Shown: positions 12,701 through 28,600 of the stretch, one piece after another
Numbering within the stretch: position 1 is the stretch's first letter
Layout: every line of letters starts with the position of its first letter
Assembly (NCBI GenBank): GCA_004352715.1
Contig: SCFE01000103.1
Coordinates: 460,846 to 524,845, forward strand
Source: Hofstenia miamia
Lineage: Eukaryota; Xenacoelomorpha; Acoela
DNA length: 64,000 bases
Reading direction: 5' to 3'
Notes under the pieces: model-generated
The model's input: the letters and a program-made list of their open reading frames with translations, nothing else
Databases searched by the model: none
What the model was told of the DNA's origin: nothing
Program-made: the position numbers and the translations under genes

Positions 12701-15700
12701 TGGTCTCTCTCATATTAGTTGCTTTAGCTTTTTTCATTTATCTTTTTTGTGACTTCAGGCATATTTTTTACGATTTATTTGAAAGAAATTCGATTTTTCT
12801 GGCGATTTATGATTTTGCAATTTACTACCTGATTATGAAAATAGTAGCACAATGTAACTAACGGTGTTATTGAAATAGAAAAAACTACATTGTTGGATTG
12901 CGAATTTTTTTCAGATTTCAATGCTATATAGATATTGAGGGAAGGTCCAGGGATTTTAATAGGTAAAAAGAGATTTTCGATTTCACATTTATAGATGGCA
13001 GGCTCACTTGTACTGCATGATCCAAAATAACCATGATAGTGCCGTATAATTGAGCCGAGATACAATTTTTCTAAAATTGTTACAGCCGTTTTTCTCTTTT
13101 TTTAATTGTAAAACGCACCAGAGACGTTGCAATTAAATGCTACATGAATGCGAACAAAACTGAATTGAACTAAGCACAGATGATGCTGATTGCCAAGATT
13201 TGTCTGAAGTAATCCTACCGCGTAAATTTTACTGTAGATGTTTTACCAATCATTTAACATTTGCAACTATCTTATACAGATTGGATATATAAGAATAATT
13301 TAGTAAGAAATGAAAGGTACTCACTAATTGGTGATTGTTTACTAAACCCATGTTTATTTAATCGCATCACTTCTGAAAAGTTACGTTATGGTAAGATTCT
13401 GTGACTCCTTCAAAATCTGCAAATCTGAAAACCTTCAATAATTTTCGTCTATTTTATCGAATGGCGTCACATATAACATAGCAGCTGATGATGAAAAGTG
13501 CATTCCCAAAGACAGTCTGACTTATATGTTGGGAATGTATGTGAGCAAGACTGCACAAAGATAACAGTTGAGATAAGGATTTTGTTGTAAAGAAGTTAAT
13601 CAATATTGTCAATAATCGTAGATTTATATTAAGAGTTAACTTATTGGGAGACATTGAAAATATGAATTTGTTGTAAAAATTTCAAAAAACTTAGCTGTTG
13701 ACAAAAAGAACTTTTGAAATGGTAGTTGATAACGCAATGCTATAATGATTGGAATTTAGGTCAATGGTTTAAAAGAATAATATAGTGGTTGGGCCCGACT
13801 GGGCTTAGGCTGAATTATTGCTGCTTTGATATAGGCCTGTTTGGGGATAAGCTATTGGCGCTGGCCAGGGTTGGGCCTAAGCACTAGGTATTAGTATCAT
13901 ACTATTGAATTTTGTCACATAACCATTACCATACCACACATTATTTGGCGACCATAACATACACGTTGATTTGGATGTCCGAAATCAGATCGGGTTTAGT
14001 GAGATACCCGATGTCACACTAGTGCTAATCATTTCATCAGCTCATTCTATACTTCTAATTTGTATCCCTTTGGATTTAAAATAATTTTGCTTTGAGTCCA
14101 AATTATATCAAACGCTCATTCGCTACAAAATTTCTTCATCTTCCCTGGTGGATGCAATTAACTAATTTTCTAGCGGGTTCAAAGCAGCTAGATCTTATAC
14201 TACAAGACTCACTATTAATTTGTTATACACACTTTGCCTGCTCAAAATTTCTGCGGTTATCGATTTGCGCTAGGGTAATTAATTTGCCTTGAACAATGCT
14301 TTCACCAGAAACATGACGCAAACGTTTTGAAATATTATTGTAAAGCTGCTATAATTTTACATTTCACCTTTTTGAACAAGTCACATTCTATCAAATGTGT
14401 GAATANNNNNNNNNNNNNNNNNNNNNTCGATTTGCGCTAGGGTAATTAATTTGCCTTGAACAATGCTTTCACCAGAAACATGACGCAAACGTTTTGAAAT
14501 ATTATTGTAAAGCTGCTATAATTTTACATTTCACCTTTTTGAACAAGTCACATTCTATCAAATGTGTGAATATATTAAGAAATCCAGCACATTCGTACAA
14601 ATCATACTATAAGCATATTTATCATTTGATTTCTACAATGTTTGGGAATTTATACGGAGAAGAATAATTTGCTTAATAAAAACTATTTTTATTATTATCA
14701 AGACGTAACCTGTCCGTCAACAATGACCCTACCCGTCTAAAACTGAATCGTGACTCGACCCGTGAAAGTTTACTAAAAGTATCAATAACAACAAAACAAA
14801 ATCAATAATAAACTGCAAAAATATTTCAAATCCATTACTCTTGAAGAATTTGAAAGATTGAAATGTTTGACTTCTTACATTGTTCCTTAAATCTGTTAGT
14901 GTTCTTCCACCTTAATGATTATAATTTATCCCCACTCGGCTAAAAGCGAATCGCACCCCGGCCATTTGACTCGTTTCCCACCCTGATTACTAAAACATCC
15001 CCATTTTGGATAGAATATCAAAATTTTGACTTCTTGAATTGTCGTTGGCGTTGTCTGTTTTGTAAAGAATGTTAGGAACAGATAATACTATTTAGAATTG
15101 CGTGTGGCATTTTTGGAATGCTATATTCATTCATTTCTTGTGTAGGCATAGATACATCTATTTTTAATAAAATGTTACTTCCATTAAGGCTATATATGTG
15201 TGTGTTTACTTTTTGTGCTCAAAATTTAATTTTAATTAAATTTAATAAAATTCTTAGAAATCCAGGAATGGAAATGGGGAAAATAAAAAATAAATTTTGG
15301 CCATTTTAGGAATACATATGATAATGCAGTAATACATTAGTTTCAGTGTTTTTTCATATCAAAGTCTTCATTTATTTGTGATGTTTTTAATTAAATTGAC
15401 CGTATGGCTGTAGATTTGCATACAAAGAGTGTAATCAATAACATTTATTTTCTTGATTCACCCTGCTTAGCCGCTGCACTGTGCAATGACATGTTTGACA
15501 GGTGGCGCTGACTATCCATCAACTGAGCACAATGCTATAATTCACATAAATTCACTTTGTTGTGATTGGTCAATGACCATTCATCTCAAAAATAATTTGT
15601 GTGTTTATATGACAGACAACTAGTTTTCCTACTTTAAAAAAAGTATCCCGAAAGTGTAATTGAGTAATAATTCAACCTGCTTTTTTTCAGGAATAGCGAT

Positions 15701-18700
15701 TCTACAAAGTTATAAAGCAATTGCAATAATGACCATTAATAGTTTTAAACATTCATTAATTCCCATTTTGAAAACGTAAATTCCATTAATGGTATATAAT
15801 TTTTCCCATTATTGATCTTTGGCAGGCCTGTGTTGTACCTTCACTGGACAAAAAACCGCTAGTTTCATCAAATTGGTATGCTTTTATCTAAAATATCGCG
15901 ACATTGATATTTGCTATGGTTGTTATGGATGAGTCCAAGTGTGTTCCGTATCAATTTGCCTTCGTCATCCATTTGTGTAGATTGACAATCTACAGCAGCT
16001 AGGCATAAAGAAAGACCAAATTTCCAATTTTTTTGTTAAAAATGGTTTTAACAATATCGCAATATCGGTGTTTGACCTGACTAAGCATGCCCTATTCTGC
16101 TGTTGCTTTTTTAGGATATTTTTGTTTTCTTATGTCCTATATTAATGTGTAGTACATATTCGAAGATGCTTAATTTGAAATTTCATAAGTTTGCATATAA
16201 TTATATTTCAATGTAATATAAAGATAAATTATTTTTATCGATTAACATTATAGAATGACGACGAAACCATGCTTGCCGATAGTGAGGGCAGTGATGCCCA
16301 CACTCCAATTGTTCCGTCTTGCTTCAACTGCGGCGACGACGTATTTGAAATTGGTGATAATGAGGTAAACCATTGACTCTTGTGCATTTAACTAGTTTAA
16401 TTTAGATTTTTTATTCAAGGTTTGTGGCATTTCGCCGAATAAAACTTTTTTACTTGATTGAATCATTATCTACACTAACAACTTCTTTTCATCAACCTTT
16501 TCAATCAGTTCATTTGTTTTGTATGCTGTGACTGATTTACGTGCTATCATTAATCTCTAATCTATAGAAGTTAACTTTTTTATCAAATTTGATTGAAAGT
16601 ATCACTGATCGGATTTTATTAGAGCGTTTATAGAAATAAAATTCTTTAGACTTCCCTTCATGCGCACCATTGATAGTTTACAATGTCATTGTCTATTGAG
16701 TTGCTCATCACTTAAGTATTTTCGATTTAATTTGCATTAATTGAGAATAAGCATGATTTTTACTACCGCTACTTTCTCTTATTTCGACTTCGAAGTAATC
16801 ATTGTGTGTGTTTGTGAATCAACTTTAAAATCTGTCGCCACCCAATTTCTTGAATTTACTATTGGTGAGGGGTGTCCTTGCATTTAATATTTAAATTGAT
16901 ATTGTCTATTTCATTGACTTGAATATTTGTAATTTGCTCATTTTTATAATGTTAGAGCAACTGTAGTTCCTAAACTGAAGTTAGGATTTCCATGTGGAGA
17001 AACTTCAACATCTTATTTTTAGTTTTATCATAATTTAAGTAACTGAAGTCAAATTTCCCAAACGTTTCTACTTTCTTATTCTATTTTCACTCATTCGTAA
17101 TTTTCCAGAACAATGTATTTTTATTTGAAGAATATAGATTTCTAATAAAAGCTTGACATTGTTATTGTAGACATTTGTTATGTTTCTGTCATCTAAATTG
17201 ATTTTTTAAATATTCGTTTATGTTGTGATGAGTTAAGTTGAATAGGTATATAAAGTAAGTAGGGTCACCATTTTCTGATCTATCAAACTGACTTTTCTCC
17301 TGCTCGTTGCTATAACGTTTTAACAAATTCGACTCTATGAATTAATTGTGCTGCTTTTTCAAGTACACTTATTTGATTTGTTATAATATAAGCATCGCTA
17401 TCATTTAGTAAATTCAATAGCCAACTAAGATTGTGCAAAATCCAACTGGAATTTTCCTTTATGCATATGCATTCAATTTTTCGTTAACCATTTTTCGTTT
17501 GTGAAGTTTACTGCTATGTTCCTGTTCTCAAACAATTTTTTGAGGTTCCAAACAAATTTTGTAACATAGAGATATGTCATTAGCTTTCAGTCAATCAGTT
17601 TCACAAGTATGTGCTGCCCTGCAACATACATGGTAAATTAGATTTTCCCACTTTAGGTGGCAAATGTTTCATCGCCTCTGTCGTAGTGACTGCTTTTAAT
17701 TTAACATGAATTTCTATATAAAATTCTATCCTATTTTCAGTTTGCTTCTGCTATATTTATTTACAGCTTTTATTTGCTCATTGCAAAAATTGTTTTTTCT
17801 AGCCTATTTGGTTTCTTGGATATTCATACGCAAGAATGTCAAATTCTTTGATTTTTGTTCTCTATGACCGCTATCCCTAGGCGTTATTAAACGAAATCCC
17901 GCTGTGACAACATGGATGATCTAGATTTTGATGACGTGACGTAGTGTATTTTATAGTTGCCCATTACCTCAACAGACGATATTTTTTGTCAACGTTTCGA
18001 GACCAAAGAAGAGTCCATGTTGTGTTTCGTGATTTAGACTTATTTCCGTTTTGGAAAGTGAATTTTGTTTGCGGGATTTTTATTTTAGCGTACAAGCTAA
18101 CACTTGTAAATCAAATATGCATATTTTGTATATAGTTTCTAATTTTGTTTCAACCTAATATATAATTAAACGTTTTAAATAAGGTAAATATTTGCTTCAG
18201 CCTGAATTTATAGTGGCCATTTAGAAAACATTGGTGAAGAACCGACCAATAACAATGGTTGATTCGGCAGATGCTTGGCTGCAGTCAGCTCTGGTCAATC
18301 CCATACTGCCTTCATTGGGATCCAGCGACACTCTTATTGATGATAAATTTACTGGTATTTTAGCTTTAATAATTTTTACTCTGAAAGTATTAACAATATT
18401 TATCAAGTAACTCAGCTGCTTTTGTTTCGATTCGCTTTAATTATTTGAATCGGAGGATTAGTAGAAATTAATTTGAACCATGTCAAAAGGCTTAAGTTTG
18501 CATTTTTCCAACTATAATGTGAAACATTAGCTAACAACACAACACCGCATTCCAATCACTTTAAAAGCACTTCGATTTATTATTGCTTTGCATCATGGTT
18601 CTCTTAACTAAGTTAAGAGAGCCATGCTTTGCATACATTTCAATTGTTAATAAAATGCAAGAATTTTAATCTACTTTTGTCATTGGTTTCAATTTTGCAG

Positions 18701-21700
18701 TGTTACCTAATATGTGTCCCATATTCCATATTTTGGATGATTTTATAGTAAATTAGAATATTCAATCGAAATTGACTTTCCGAAGCATTCGGTTGATCAA
18801 GATGTGACTGTATGCATTTTCAAGTTTTCTTTCAGTTTTTTTTAGTTATGTCTTGTGTAAATACATATTATGTTGATTTATTCTCCTTGGTAATTGAAGT
18901 TTGGAAACCTTGTCATGTTCGTTGTGAATTTAGTGATTATAAAATAACTTTTTGATTTATATTCGATTTTCCATAGTCGAAATAAACTAATAAATTTTTC
19001 GGAACTCCTTCGCTTTCGAGGCTAGCGGTTTCTCTTGGTAAGAAGAATGAGGGATCAAGGGATGCAATTGGAACTTTCGAAGGAGATCAGTGACGCAGAT
19101 GTGCTTTTCGCATTATTATCTCTCGTTTTATTACGATGCTATTTCTCAGTTTATGGTTGCTATTCGTTTTATTTAGATAGGAAATGACTAAATAATCATA
19201 ATAATACAAACCACTACACATCTAACGGCTCCGCATCTCATTCCTTCTTGTACTAAATATTTTACTCCGACAATTTAACGAGATAGACAACTATTGGAAG
19301 ATTTACTAACCATTCAACTTATCATTTAATTCTACCTAATTTACAATTACTTAATTTGAAATTCACATTTTATCTTTACATTAATTATTCCCAAAATAGT
19401 TAATTCATTTTGTTATCGAGGTTTTATCCTCTTATCTGCTATAATGTTTTCACTTAAAGTTAGATAGCGAGGATTTCTTTAGTGAGGCTTTCCTAGCTTT
19501 TATTAAGGCTCATAACTCATTAATTTTTTTCTCAATATCTGCTCATTTTATTGAAATTGTTTTTCGCCAGCCATTTCTTCACACTACGCGTAAGGTAAGC
19601 GAGAAAATTAATAAAATAAGAATTCCAAAATGTCCATCTTCTAAAACCAACGTTTAATTGATTTCAAAAAATTCTTATTTCATCAAAATTCTAAGCGTTT
19701 TAAGTTGATGTGCTGATATGAGTAATATTTGTGAAAAGTTTCGTTTTAATATCGTATTGAAATTTAAATTTGAAAGAGCGGAATTCATTCCCTTGCAAAC
19801 CTGAGGATCGCAAAAAAGTTTAGGTTTAATAGGGTTAAAATATATTTGTTCAGAGTTTTGAAATCTTCACAATAATTTTTGAAGTGTGTCACAACTCCTT
19901 GATTTGTATATTTGCTCATTCTAGATAACATTCCAAATTCCAAAAACATAGCCGATGTTCCTCACTCATTTCCGAATGCGAAAACTCAAATCGATGATGC
20001 TTTCACATTTAAAGCGGAGCCTCCTGTACCAACCTCTAAAGAAAATTCCGTTTTCGATGACGGATTCTCATTGCAGAGGTATTTTTGCTTTGACTTTCTT
20101 ACACTTTCGTTAGAATGCAATTGCACCTTCTTTTGTAGTTTCATTGGTATTAATCCCTGGAAAAAACTTTTTAACTGTAAATGTAGTTTTTTTAAATCTT
20201 TATCATTTTTAATAAATGAGAGTAATATTTTTATTCTACTTAATATGTTTGGGTCGAACTATTTTGTACAGGGTGTGACTTCTTTGCTAACTCAAAAGTA
20301 GCAGCTGCTGCAAAATAAATTTTGCCGCTAAGAAGGTGTTTCACTATATTTTTATTATATCTAAATCTTATGGTGAGGTATGCATTTGTTTATAGGGTTC
20401 ATGTACATGTAAAATTTTGTTTGTAGCAAAATTTGTATTTGACAATATATTTTATATTTTGTTTTGTAATGTGAATTTTTCAAAACGCGAATTCCGAGCA
20501 TCGAATCCCTACGATCTGCTTGAGACTTGCACATGATACCAAGAATGAAATTTTATTCAAAGTCAAATGCCTTGTTTATTTAATGTTTAGCTTTGATCCA
20601 CTGCAACCTGTTGCTGCTGAAGAGAAGACTGCTCGTTTGACTTCTCAATCTAGAGAAAGTGAATTTCATTCTCCGGTTTCTGTACAAAATCCTTTCGGCT
20701 CCTTCTCTTACACAGACAAGTCTCCGCGTTCGGAGCACAGTCAAAATCCATTCAATAGTAACGACGATATTGATCTGGGGACGGATGGGGGAATAATCAG
20801 CGCAGTTGGAGACATCTTTCAGCCTGTTGAAGATAGCCAGTAATCATTTATTTCATTGAGTATTGATCCTAAATTGATTGCTATTTGGTTTACTTTTAAC
20901 TGTCCATTGATTAGTTCTTTATCAATTTGTTATTAATTTTAGTTTCAATACTTCTAAACTGTGGTTGCTGAGTGCCATGTCAATGAATGTACTATTTTAA
21001 TTCTAAGTTAAAACGATTCATATGAATTAATTTAAAATATTTTTTGGAAAGTGTACCCTTAATATAATTGGATGGGTGGGTTAAGTGCACAACGTAGCAA
21101 GTGCCAAATGCAAGTATCTAGCAGACTTACCTGTAATGCATTTTACCCACTACCATTGAATTAGTAGGATGCAACGTCTGCAAATTTACCCCACCTAACC
21201 ATCATTTTTATACTTTCTATTAAACATTAATTTGCTTGTTTGTTTTTGAGATATTTACTTTTTTCTTTCTAAGCGTTTAATTGCTTAGTAGAAAGGGAAA
21301 CTGTGGAAACTGCAATTACTTCAAGTCATCTGTATTTGTTAGTTAATCAATTTCAATGTCTCTTTTCAAAGTAACCTTGATAACATTTCCCTTGTTCGTC
21401 TGTAAAATTCTAAATTATATCAACTTACTAAATTACACTTTAATATTTCCTGATAGAGATAATCCACAATGATTGCTATTGGTTATCGGATTTCAATTGA
21501 TTCTTTCACAATTGCTCTTGACATAAAAGCTACGGTCATACCTTTTCTGTAATGTCGCTTCTATGAACGTGTCAGTCAGTGCTAAACGTCACAGTAGCTC
21601 GTACATGAAGCTTTATACTTGTTTGTAATTGATTTTATAAATTTGTTAAACATTTTATACTAATTTATTTAGTCTCTTTTAATTGTCCTTTTGTATGTCT

Positions 21701-24700
21701 TTGTAATTTGTATGAATTTGGAAAGAGGATCTAAACGTATATAATATGAATTTACCATTTGAAATTTCAGTAGTACTTTCTATTGTATTGAACGCTATCA
21801 GAAGCTGAGATTTGGTTGATTTACTTCATTTAAATTTTTTCCTGTGAAACGTTTTCATTCCTTTCATTATAATAGGGACTACTTAAGGTTTACATTACAT
21901 TACGCCTTTAGAATTAAGTCTATCCATGTAAGATATTTCCTACTTACTTGAAGTTCGCTTTTGATATGCATTCACTAGTCTAATGGTGAGCAAAATTAGT
22001 ACATCCTAGAATAATATTAAATTTATGCTAACTATATGATGTATATTCACTTTTCTCGCATTTAGGGTGATGCAATCTGTTAGTCTGTTTAATAAAATTT
22101 CACAAACTTTGATGTTGATTAAAATATGATTACTGATGGAATACGTGCAGTGTTGTTTTAGTAGATGCCAACTAATGTATTTTAGCGCTAACAATAACAC
22201 AGAATCAAAGTCTATTGCATTAACAAACTCGTACCTCAGTGAAATTCAATCTGCAGAAGAAGTCTTTGGTTCTGATAAAGATCTTTCTGAAGAGGTAAAA
22301 TTATTTGGTACCTTTTTGTTAACCTTATTGGGGTTGTTTGGTCTATAATGATCTATTTCTATATGGTAGTAGAATTTGTCTCTATAATTTATAATATTTA
22401 TTTCTTAATTGATTTCTCTTTGTTGGGAAGGTATTTGAGATATTTGTCAAGTCACACCATTGTATTCATTTAGCCTTTTTTGAATTTCGTTGTTAGCAAA
22501 CTGTGTTTAAATTCTTTTTTCTTTTAGGAGCTGCCATTTTGGCAAGTTTATGTGCGTTATCCATTTGTAAAAAAAGTCGGCAAAACTCGTGAATGGTTAC
22601 CCGTAAAGGCAGTTCTTAATCCTACAAAGAAACTGCTCGAGCTTTATGATCAGCATTCAAAAACCACTCCGCTTCAGCAGCTGCCAATCGCCAAGGACAT
22701 TGATTTAGTGTGGGTTGAGAAACAACAACTTGAAGGTCATCGTAAAATCCATACCTTACGTATAAGTCAGGTGACCTTCCATAAGCGCACTAAACTTGAT
22801 AAATTCTTAAAGAAACAACAGAAATTTTTTCATCCTTCTCGCGTTGATACAAGAAAGTAGGTGGTTATATTTTTATTCCTTTTACAGATTTCATAATATT
22901 GTTTTATGTACAACAAATTCGGCATCGTATACCAACGATAATTTAAATTTGTATTTTCGTTTTGTATATAGTCGGTGGCGTAGCTGAGGGGGGGGGGCGT
23001 CGCCCCTAATGACTTATATAATCTGGTTAGTGAAATATTTTGTATTGTTTTCATTGTTATAGACAAATAATTTTTTTATTTGCTAAATGATTGCCGTTGA
23101 TATAAATGTCTCACCCTAAATTTTGTTTACTTTCTCACTGGAAACACCGTTTGAAAGAACGCAATAGCAGATGAATTATTTAATTTAAAGAAATACATTA
23201 AGAAATTTAGATATTTCGCTAACATAAACAAAAGGTCAAACTACAATAATGCTCATAGGAAACTCTTTTTGAACTGAGGATGTATTTCAGCAAGAATGTG
23301 AAATAGACCATCGTCTATAAATAGTCAACAATTGAGAATTTCATTATTCATCATTTTTGTGGAAAATAGTGTACAAAGAGTGATTTTATGTATTAAATTT
23401 ATTTTTACGAAGAAGTAGTTACGAACTTTGTTTTCTAGAGAAAATATTATTTACCTACTCTATAATGGAATTTGGAAATTAATTCTTGCCATCTTCCCTC
23501 CGCGCAAGCAATTCAAATTTTTTTCGCAGCTGAATCAACAACACAATTGTCAAAGAGAATATCAGTCCCCTTTTATCTTTGCTCAACTTACTTCATTAAA
23601 TTCAAATGACTGCTATCTTTAGTGAGTTGCTCTGCATTTGTCTCGGCAGTTTCTACACAGCAATGAACAAATCAGTTCTCTGACGATTGCGGCAAAGAAA
23701 AATGTGACAGTTGACGAGAAACATTTTACCCTCAATAACATGCAAATTCCAAATACTAATGAATTGCTATTCTGTACTCATTTGAAAGCTGGTGTTCTTG
23801 TCAAACGATTTCTTGGTTCGAAATACTAAATTGACTAAAAGTTTCATTGAAGGATATAGAGGTAAATGGGTTTCTGATGTTCCAAATTTTCTGACTCTTA
23901 TAGAGGATGGAGCAATACAGGATCATTAAAAGTTTGGTGCTTTGGTGAAAAAGCCTTTAACAAAATTTGCAAAGCTCACGGAAAAGATCACACACAAAGT
24001 TGTTGTAAGAACCAATGATGTTGAAAGTGTGTTCAGCTGCAAGGTAATACATGAATGTGGAGCAAGTGGAAGCACACATCATGATGCAAACTGGCAAGGT
24101 TTATATTCTTAAGACTTGACTTGTTATAAACTTTTTTAAGGAACGTTTTCAACGAAAATTCTTTCGACAACGTTAATATTTGCGTCGAAAACATTTTGTT
24201 ATCAATGCTTCTGTCCATTACACATATCAATATATTTTGTATTTAGATTGGAATTTAAAATAAACTTTTGTCTAAACTAAGATCTATATAGTTACAAAAC
24301 ACGGCGCCTGTGAAATAAATTTCTGGCTACCAGTCAATATACAGTTGAATATAGTTGAATTTTATTGGACGATGTCTAAAAGCTACGTTAATATAGAGGA
24401 GTGTTTCTCAAACTTTTTTACCCATGGACGTTTTTTCCTCTTAATTTTTTAGTTGCCCCCTCCCCAAAAAATTACTAACAATATAATAGAGGAACGTTTA
24501 TATTAAATATACAGTAGATTATTATGCTTTACTAAACGAAAATGTCGTTTTTTTTCTACTACTGAATTGCTATAAAAAATAGAACTGCGTGAATATTTTT
24601 ATCTTTTTATTTCAAAATAGTGCAAATTTCTGTAGAAATTGCAACATAAAATATTTAAAAATCATCAAATATACAAGTTTTTTAACATAGAGCGATAATA

Positions 24701-25628
24701 AATATATATAAAATTAACATTACAGTGGTTTCCAAAAATATGCTATAACAAATATAGTACCTGGACTAGAACTTGCGACATATTGAAGTAAAACTTCCTA
24801 AGATACAGATTTTAGCATCAAAAAAGCAACATTGTTAGTGAAATTCATATAGACGAAGGTATGAAGGTAGTAGAGGAGATGCGGCTATGAGCACAAGACT
24901 TCGTCCAACTGTTTTCTTGAACCAATTATGCCAACTACAGAGGCACTATTTGTCATTTGAATGGCAATACTGATTCTTTGCATAAAGAATTCCTGAGAAT
25001 AGGCCTGTTTGGTGCGCGCAAGGATACGAGCGGAAAGGTGTTTTAAAAAATTCAAACGATTCAGGCCCACAATTGCCTTGAACCTCAAAGGCGATGGGTT
25101 GAAAGTCGTTGCCAGTATCAATTAGTTGACGGTATGTATTTATCCTAAGTCGTTGAGCATCTTCTTCAAACTTGAAGGGGCATAATATTGGAACAAACCA
25201 TTCCGTCAGACATTTACCGTCCAAACGTGAATACCATGTGATTCTAAGACATAGAGGACATCGACAGAATTGAGAGCTCGCTTATTAGTGTCATTAGGTG
25301 TGTTGTGGCGAGGGAAGTGACCAGCACTCTTTTTGCATGAAAAGCCATTTTCAGTAATAAAAACCGTTCTGAATTTGTATGTACCACCAAAACGTCACCA
25401 TGGACCCCCAATTCGCCATTTTGTGTGGGTGGACCACTAGTAAATTTACATGGATCATAGGGTCCATGTGGACCCGGTTGAGAACCATTGATATAGATGT
25501 TTAATTTACTAGAGAATCAAAATGCTAATTTCGCTATAAATAGATTTAAATATCTGAGAATGGATTGATCCACGTTCTACTGTAGTTTTTTTATTATTTA
25601 TATATAGGTTCATTCAAACGTTGTCATC

Positions 25629-25659
<31 letters not shown>

Positions 25660-28600
25660 TATACTATGTCCCTATGTACTCTTAACAAATTATATATGTC
25701 ACTGTGTACGCATCGCAAAATTTATATATTTCGCTATGTACCAACAAGATTTTTTGTTTAAAAAAATGTAATGATAATATGATAATCACGCCCACAGTGG
25801 TCTCAATGGATGTACAGACTACTATTTGAAACTGTTTTACAACAAAAACAATTCTTTAGGGCATTTGGGGCATAATGTCGCCTTGGATTTCAAAACCTTT
25901 TCAAACATGTTTTGCATTCGTAAACTTTATTAATTTTTAAAGTTCTATGGTAACTCATGAAAAAAGGTCGAACACATACTTGAAGTTTCTTATGTTGAGT
26001 TCTGAGATGATCTCTAATTTTTAAAACGGAAGCTTGAAAATTAGGCATGTAACTTTGTTCTTGCAGAACTAAAAAATCATTAAACATGAAAAAATATAAT
26101 TTTTGTCTGTGATTTACTTCCTCCAGCCCTTTTTCGAAATCACATTCACTGTCAGAAATATTTAGGCCAGAAACATCAAGATCGCTCACTTCGCTTGTTA
26201 AATTAACTTTTATTCAATTAAAATTCATTTACTTAACATTAATGTACAAAATGCCACATATAAACAGCAGTGTACAGATTGCCATGTATAATTTTTTTAT
26301 ATATTTCTGTCCCGCTAATCTAAACAAAGTACTGTTTGCACCATTGTAGCGCTAGGCTATTGTCATAAGACCACCAAAGTTTCAATAAACTGGTAATGGA
26401 ATGTCATTTTACATATAATGACTTCTTAAATTGCATGAATAACAATAAGTAAACACCTTTACAAGCTAGGAAATGTCTTTATCACACTCATAACACTATT
26501 GGCAGTCAAATACATGGTTATACTCCCCACTGGAAGATGATGAGCAATCATTGACATTAATTGCCGAGCCAAATCTTATTTTCTTCCCACGTCTCTTTTG
26601 TCTTTTAAAAAACTAATTAAGGACTTGTCCAATACACGAACAATTTCTTGAGAATTGTCTGTCTGTGTGGCTGCATCTGGTGCATTTCTCATGACTTCCT
26701 GGATTTTGAAGGGGCTTAAACCTGCAGCACGGAAAACTGATTGGGGGTTTTTAGCCACAGCTAGATGCATTTCTTTCCAAAGTCGTGTCAGAAGTGATAG
26801 GAACACCTCGTTGGGATGATTTTTAATCTCAAAATGGGATATATATGTATTGGACATTTTACTCACCGTTCAAATTTCGGTGATATTGTGGTTCAATTTC
26901 TTTCGCCTTTCTTCGCGTGATGTTGATAGGTATACTGCAGTAAGCGGTGATTTTGTGACATTTGACCCTTGGGCTGTTGGCTTCAGTCGTTTCCAGCTTT
27001 GCTGAAAAACACAAATTTTGTTTTGAGTCAAATTCCCCAAAATTGAATTTCCCACAATTTGATCAATTTTTATTGAAGATATTTTATGCTTGATATGCAA
27101 TGAGTTTGAAGTCTTCTCTTTCATTTGGCACTAAATTTCGCGTGTAGTTTAATGACTCTAGCAGGACTTTGAAGAACACGTTACGCACCTGCCAAAGTTA
27201 CCCCGGTTTACGGTAGTTATCAGCTGGTCAATATTTTCCGGCTGATCCAGATTTACTATAAAAATATAAATGGAACAAGAATAAACTTGTATAGCATGCT
27301 TTAAATATGTTTCTGTGTATTTGTGGTTGTTACTGTATAAATAGAATAGGCAATCTTCAATTGAATTATGACTAACATTAGCTATCCATGTTGTATTTGT
27401 TGCAAAAATATGTATATGCTAATAATAGTTTAGACAGGAGCAGTCATAATTCAGGCCACCTTGCACTTTTGCCTAATGTTTTTTTACTCCGCTTCTAAAT
27501 CCCAAATTGAGCATACCCTGATTCTTTGTGTATTACGAACAAAGCAATCCTACGTCTTTGAAATCACATAGTTCGCATTGACGAGATTAATAATTGACAA
27601 TGTGCTTTTCAAGTATTTTTCGAATATATACTAGCTCTTTCAACTATTGACCTTGCGACAAAAGCTCAATTAGTTTATTTGACTATTTATGTTTAATATT
27701 CTGAAACAACCCGATCTTGCTTTAAAACATTGACAAAAAACTTAAAACATTGCACGAGAAAATTGCTAAAGTTGACCATAAATATGAAATAACATATGAA
27801 TGAATATTGCCTACATGCTATATTTATTTCATGCTTTCCACTTTTTGTTTCCAGCGCTAATTTTTTTGGAATACAAGGAAAACTCAATAATTTTTTTACT
27901 AATATGTTGTGTAAACTATGATGTGAAAATTCAATTTTTAGAAGCAAATATGAAGAATCCTACAACCACCTAACTAAGTTGGGATTTTCCAAACGCTCAT
28001 CAATGGAGAGCTTCCAGACCGCTTTTGCCAATCTGCTTTTTACATTCTCAATGCTTCGAACACATCAGCTGGAAGGGTCTTGGAGAGATCCTGAAATCCA
28101 CATCGACATTATGGACAGATGTTCAGGAAATATAGATGCTCTTGGGGAAGCGTCTGCGGTTAATGTCGTTGTAAAAGTGTTTCTGTTGGCATTTCTAACG
28201 GATAATCCAGAGGTGAGACAATTATTACAATTTTCAAATTTAGGTAATTGCCAGTATATGATTTTTAAATTCTGTCTAATTCCAATTTTCAAACGGTTTT
28301 TTATAATTGGCGTTTGATAATAAATGGAGTAGATCATTTGTGTTACTGTTAGAAACTGAGAAGTCCCAATTTCTCGATGAAACAATTTCGATTTCAGAAG
28401 GACATGCCTTACTCGTAACAAGCGGTAATTCTGCACGTATTCTGCTCCGCAATAGATTATGTATAGTTATAGTAGGTATTTTTGAAAGTTTGAATGGCAC
28501 TAACTCGCGATTGCATCTCTTAACATTGGGAATTGAATGATATGCATTCGTAAGCTCTTAGTTTAAATTACACTGCTTGAACTTTTTCGAAGGCATTTTG

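Noticed and set aside
28065-28540. ORFs on both strands around stonin exon 11 (123, 74 and 77 codons)
   Set aside because: Shadow frames of, or just beyond, a well-supported stonin exon, with no independent features.
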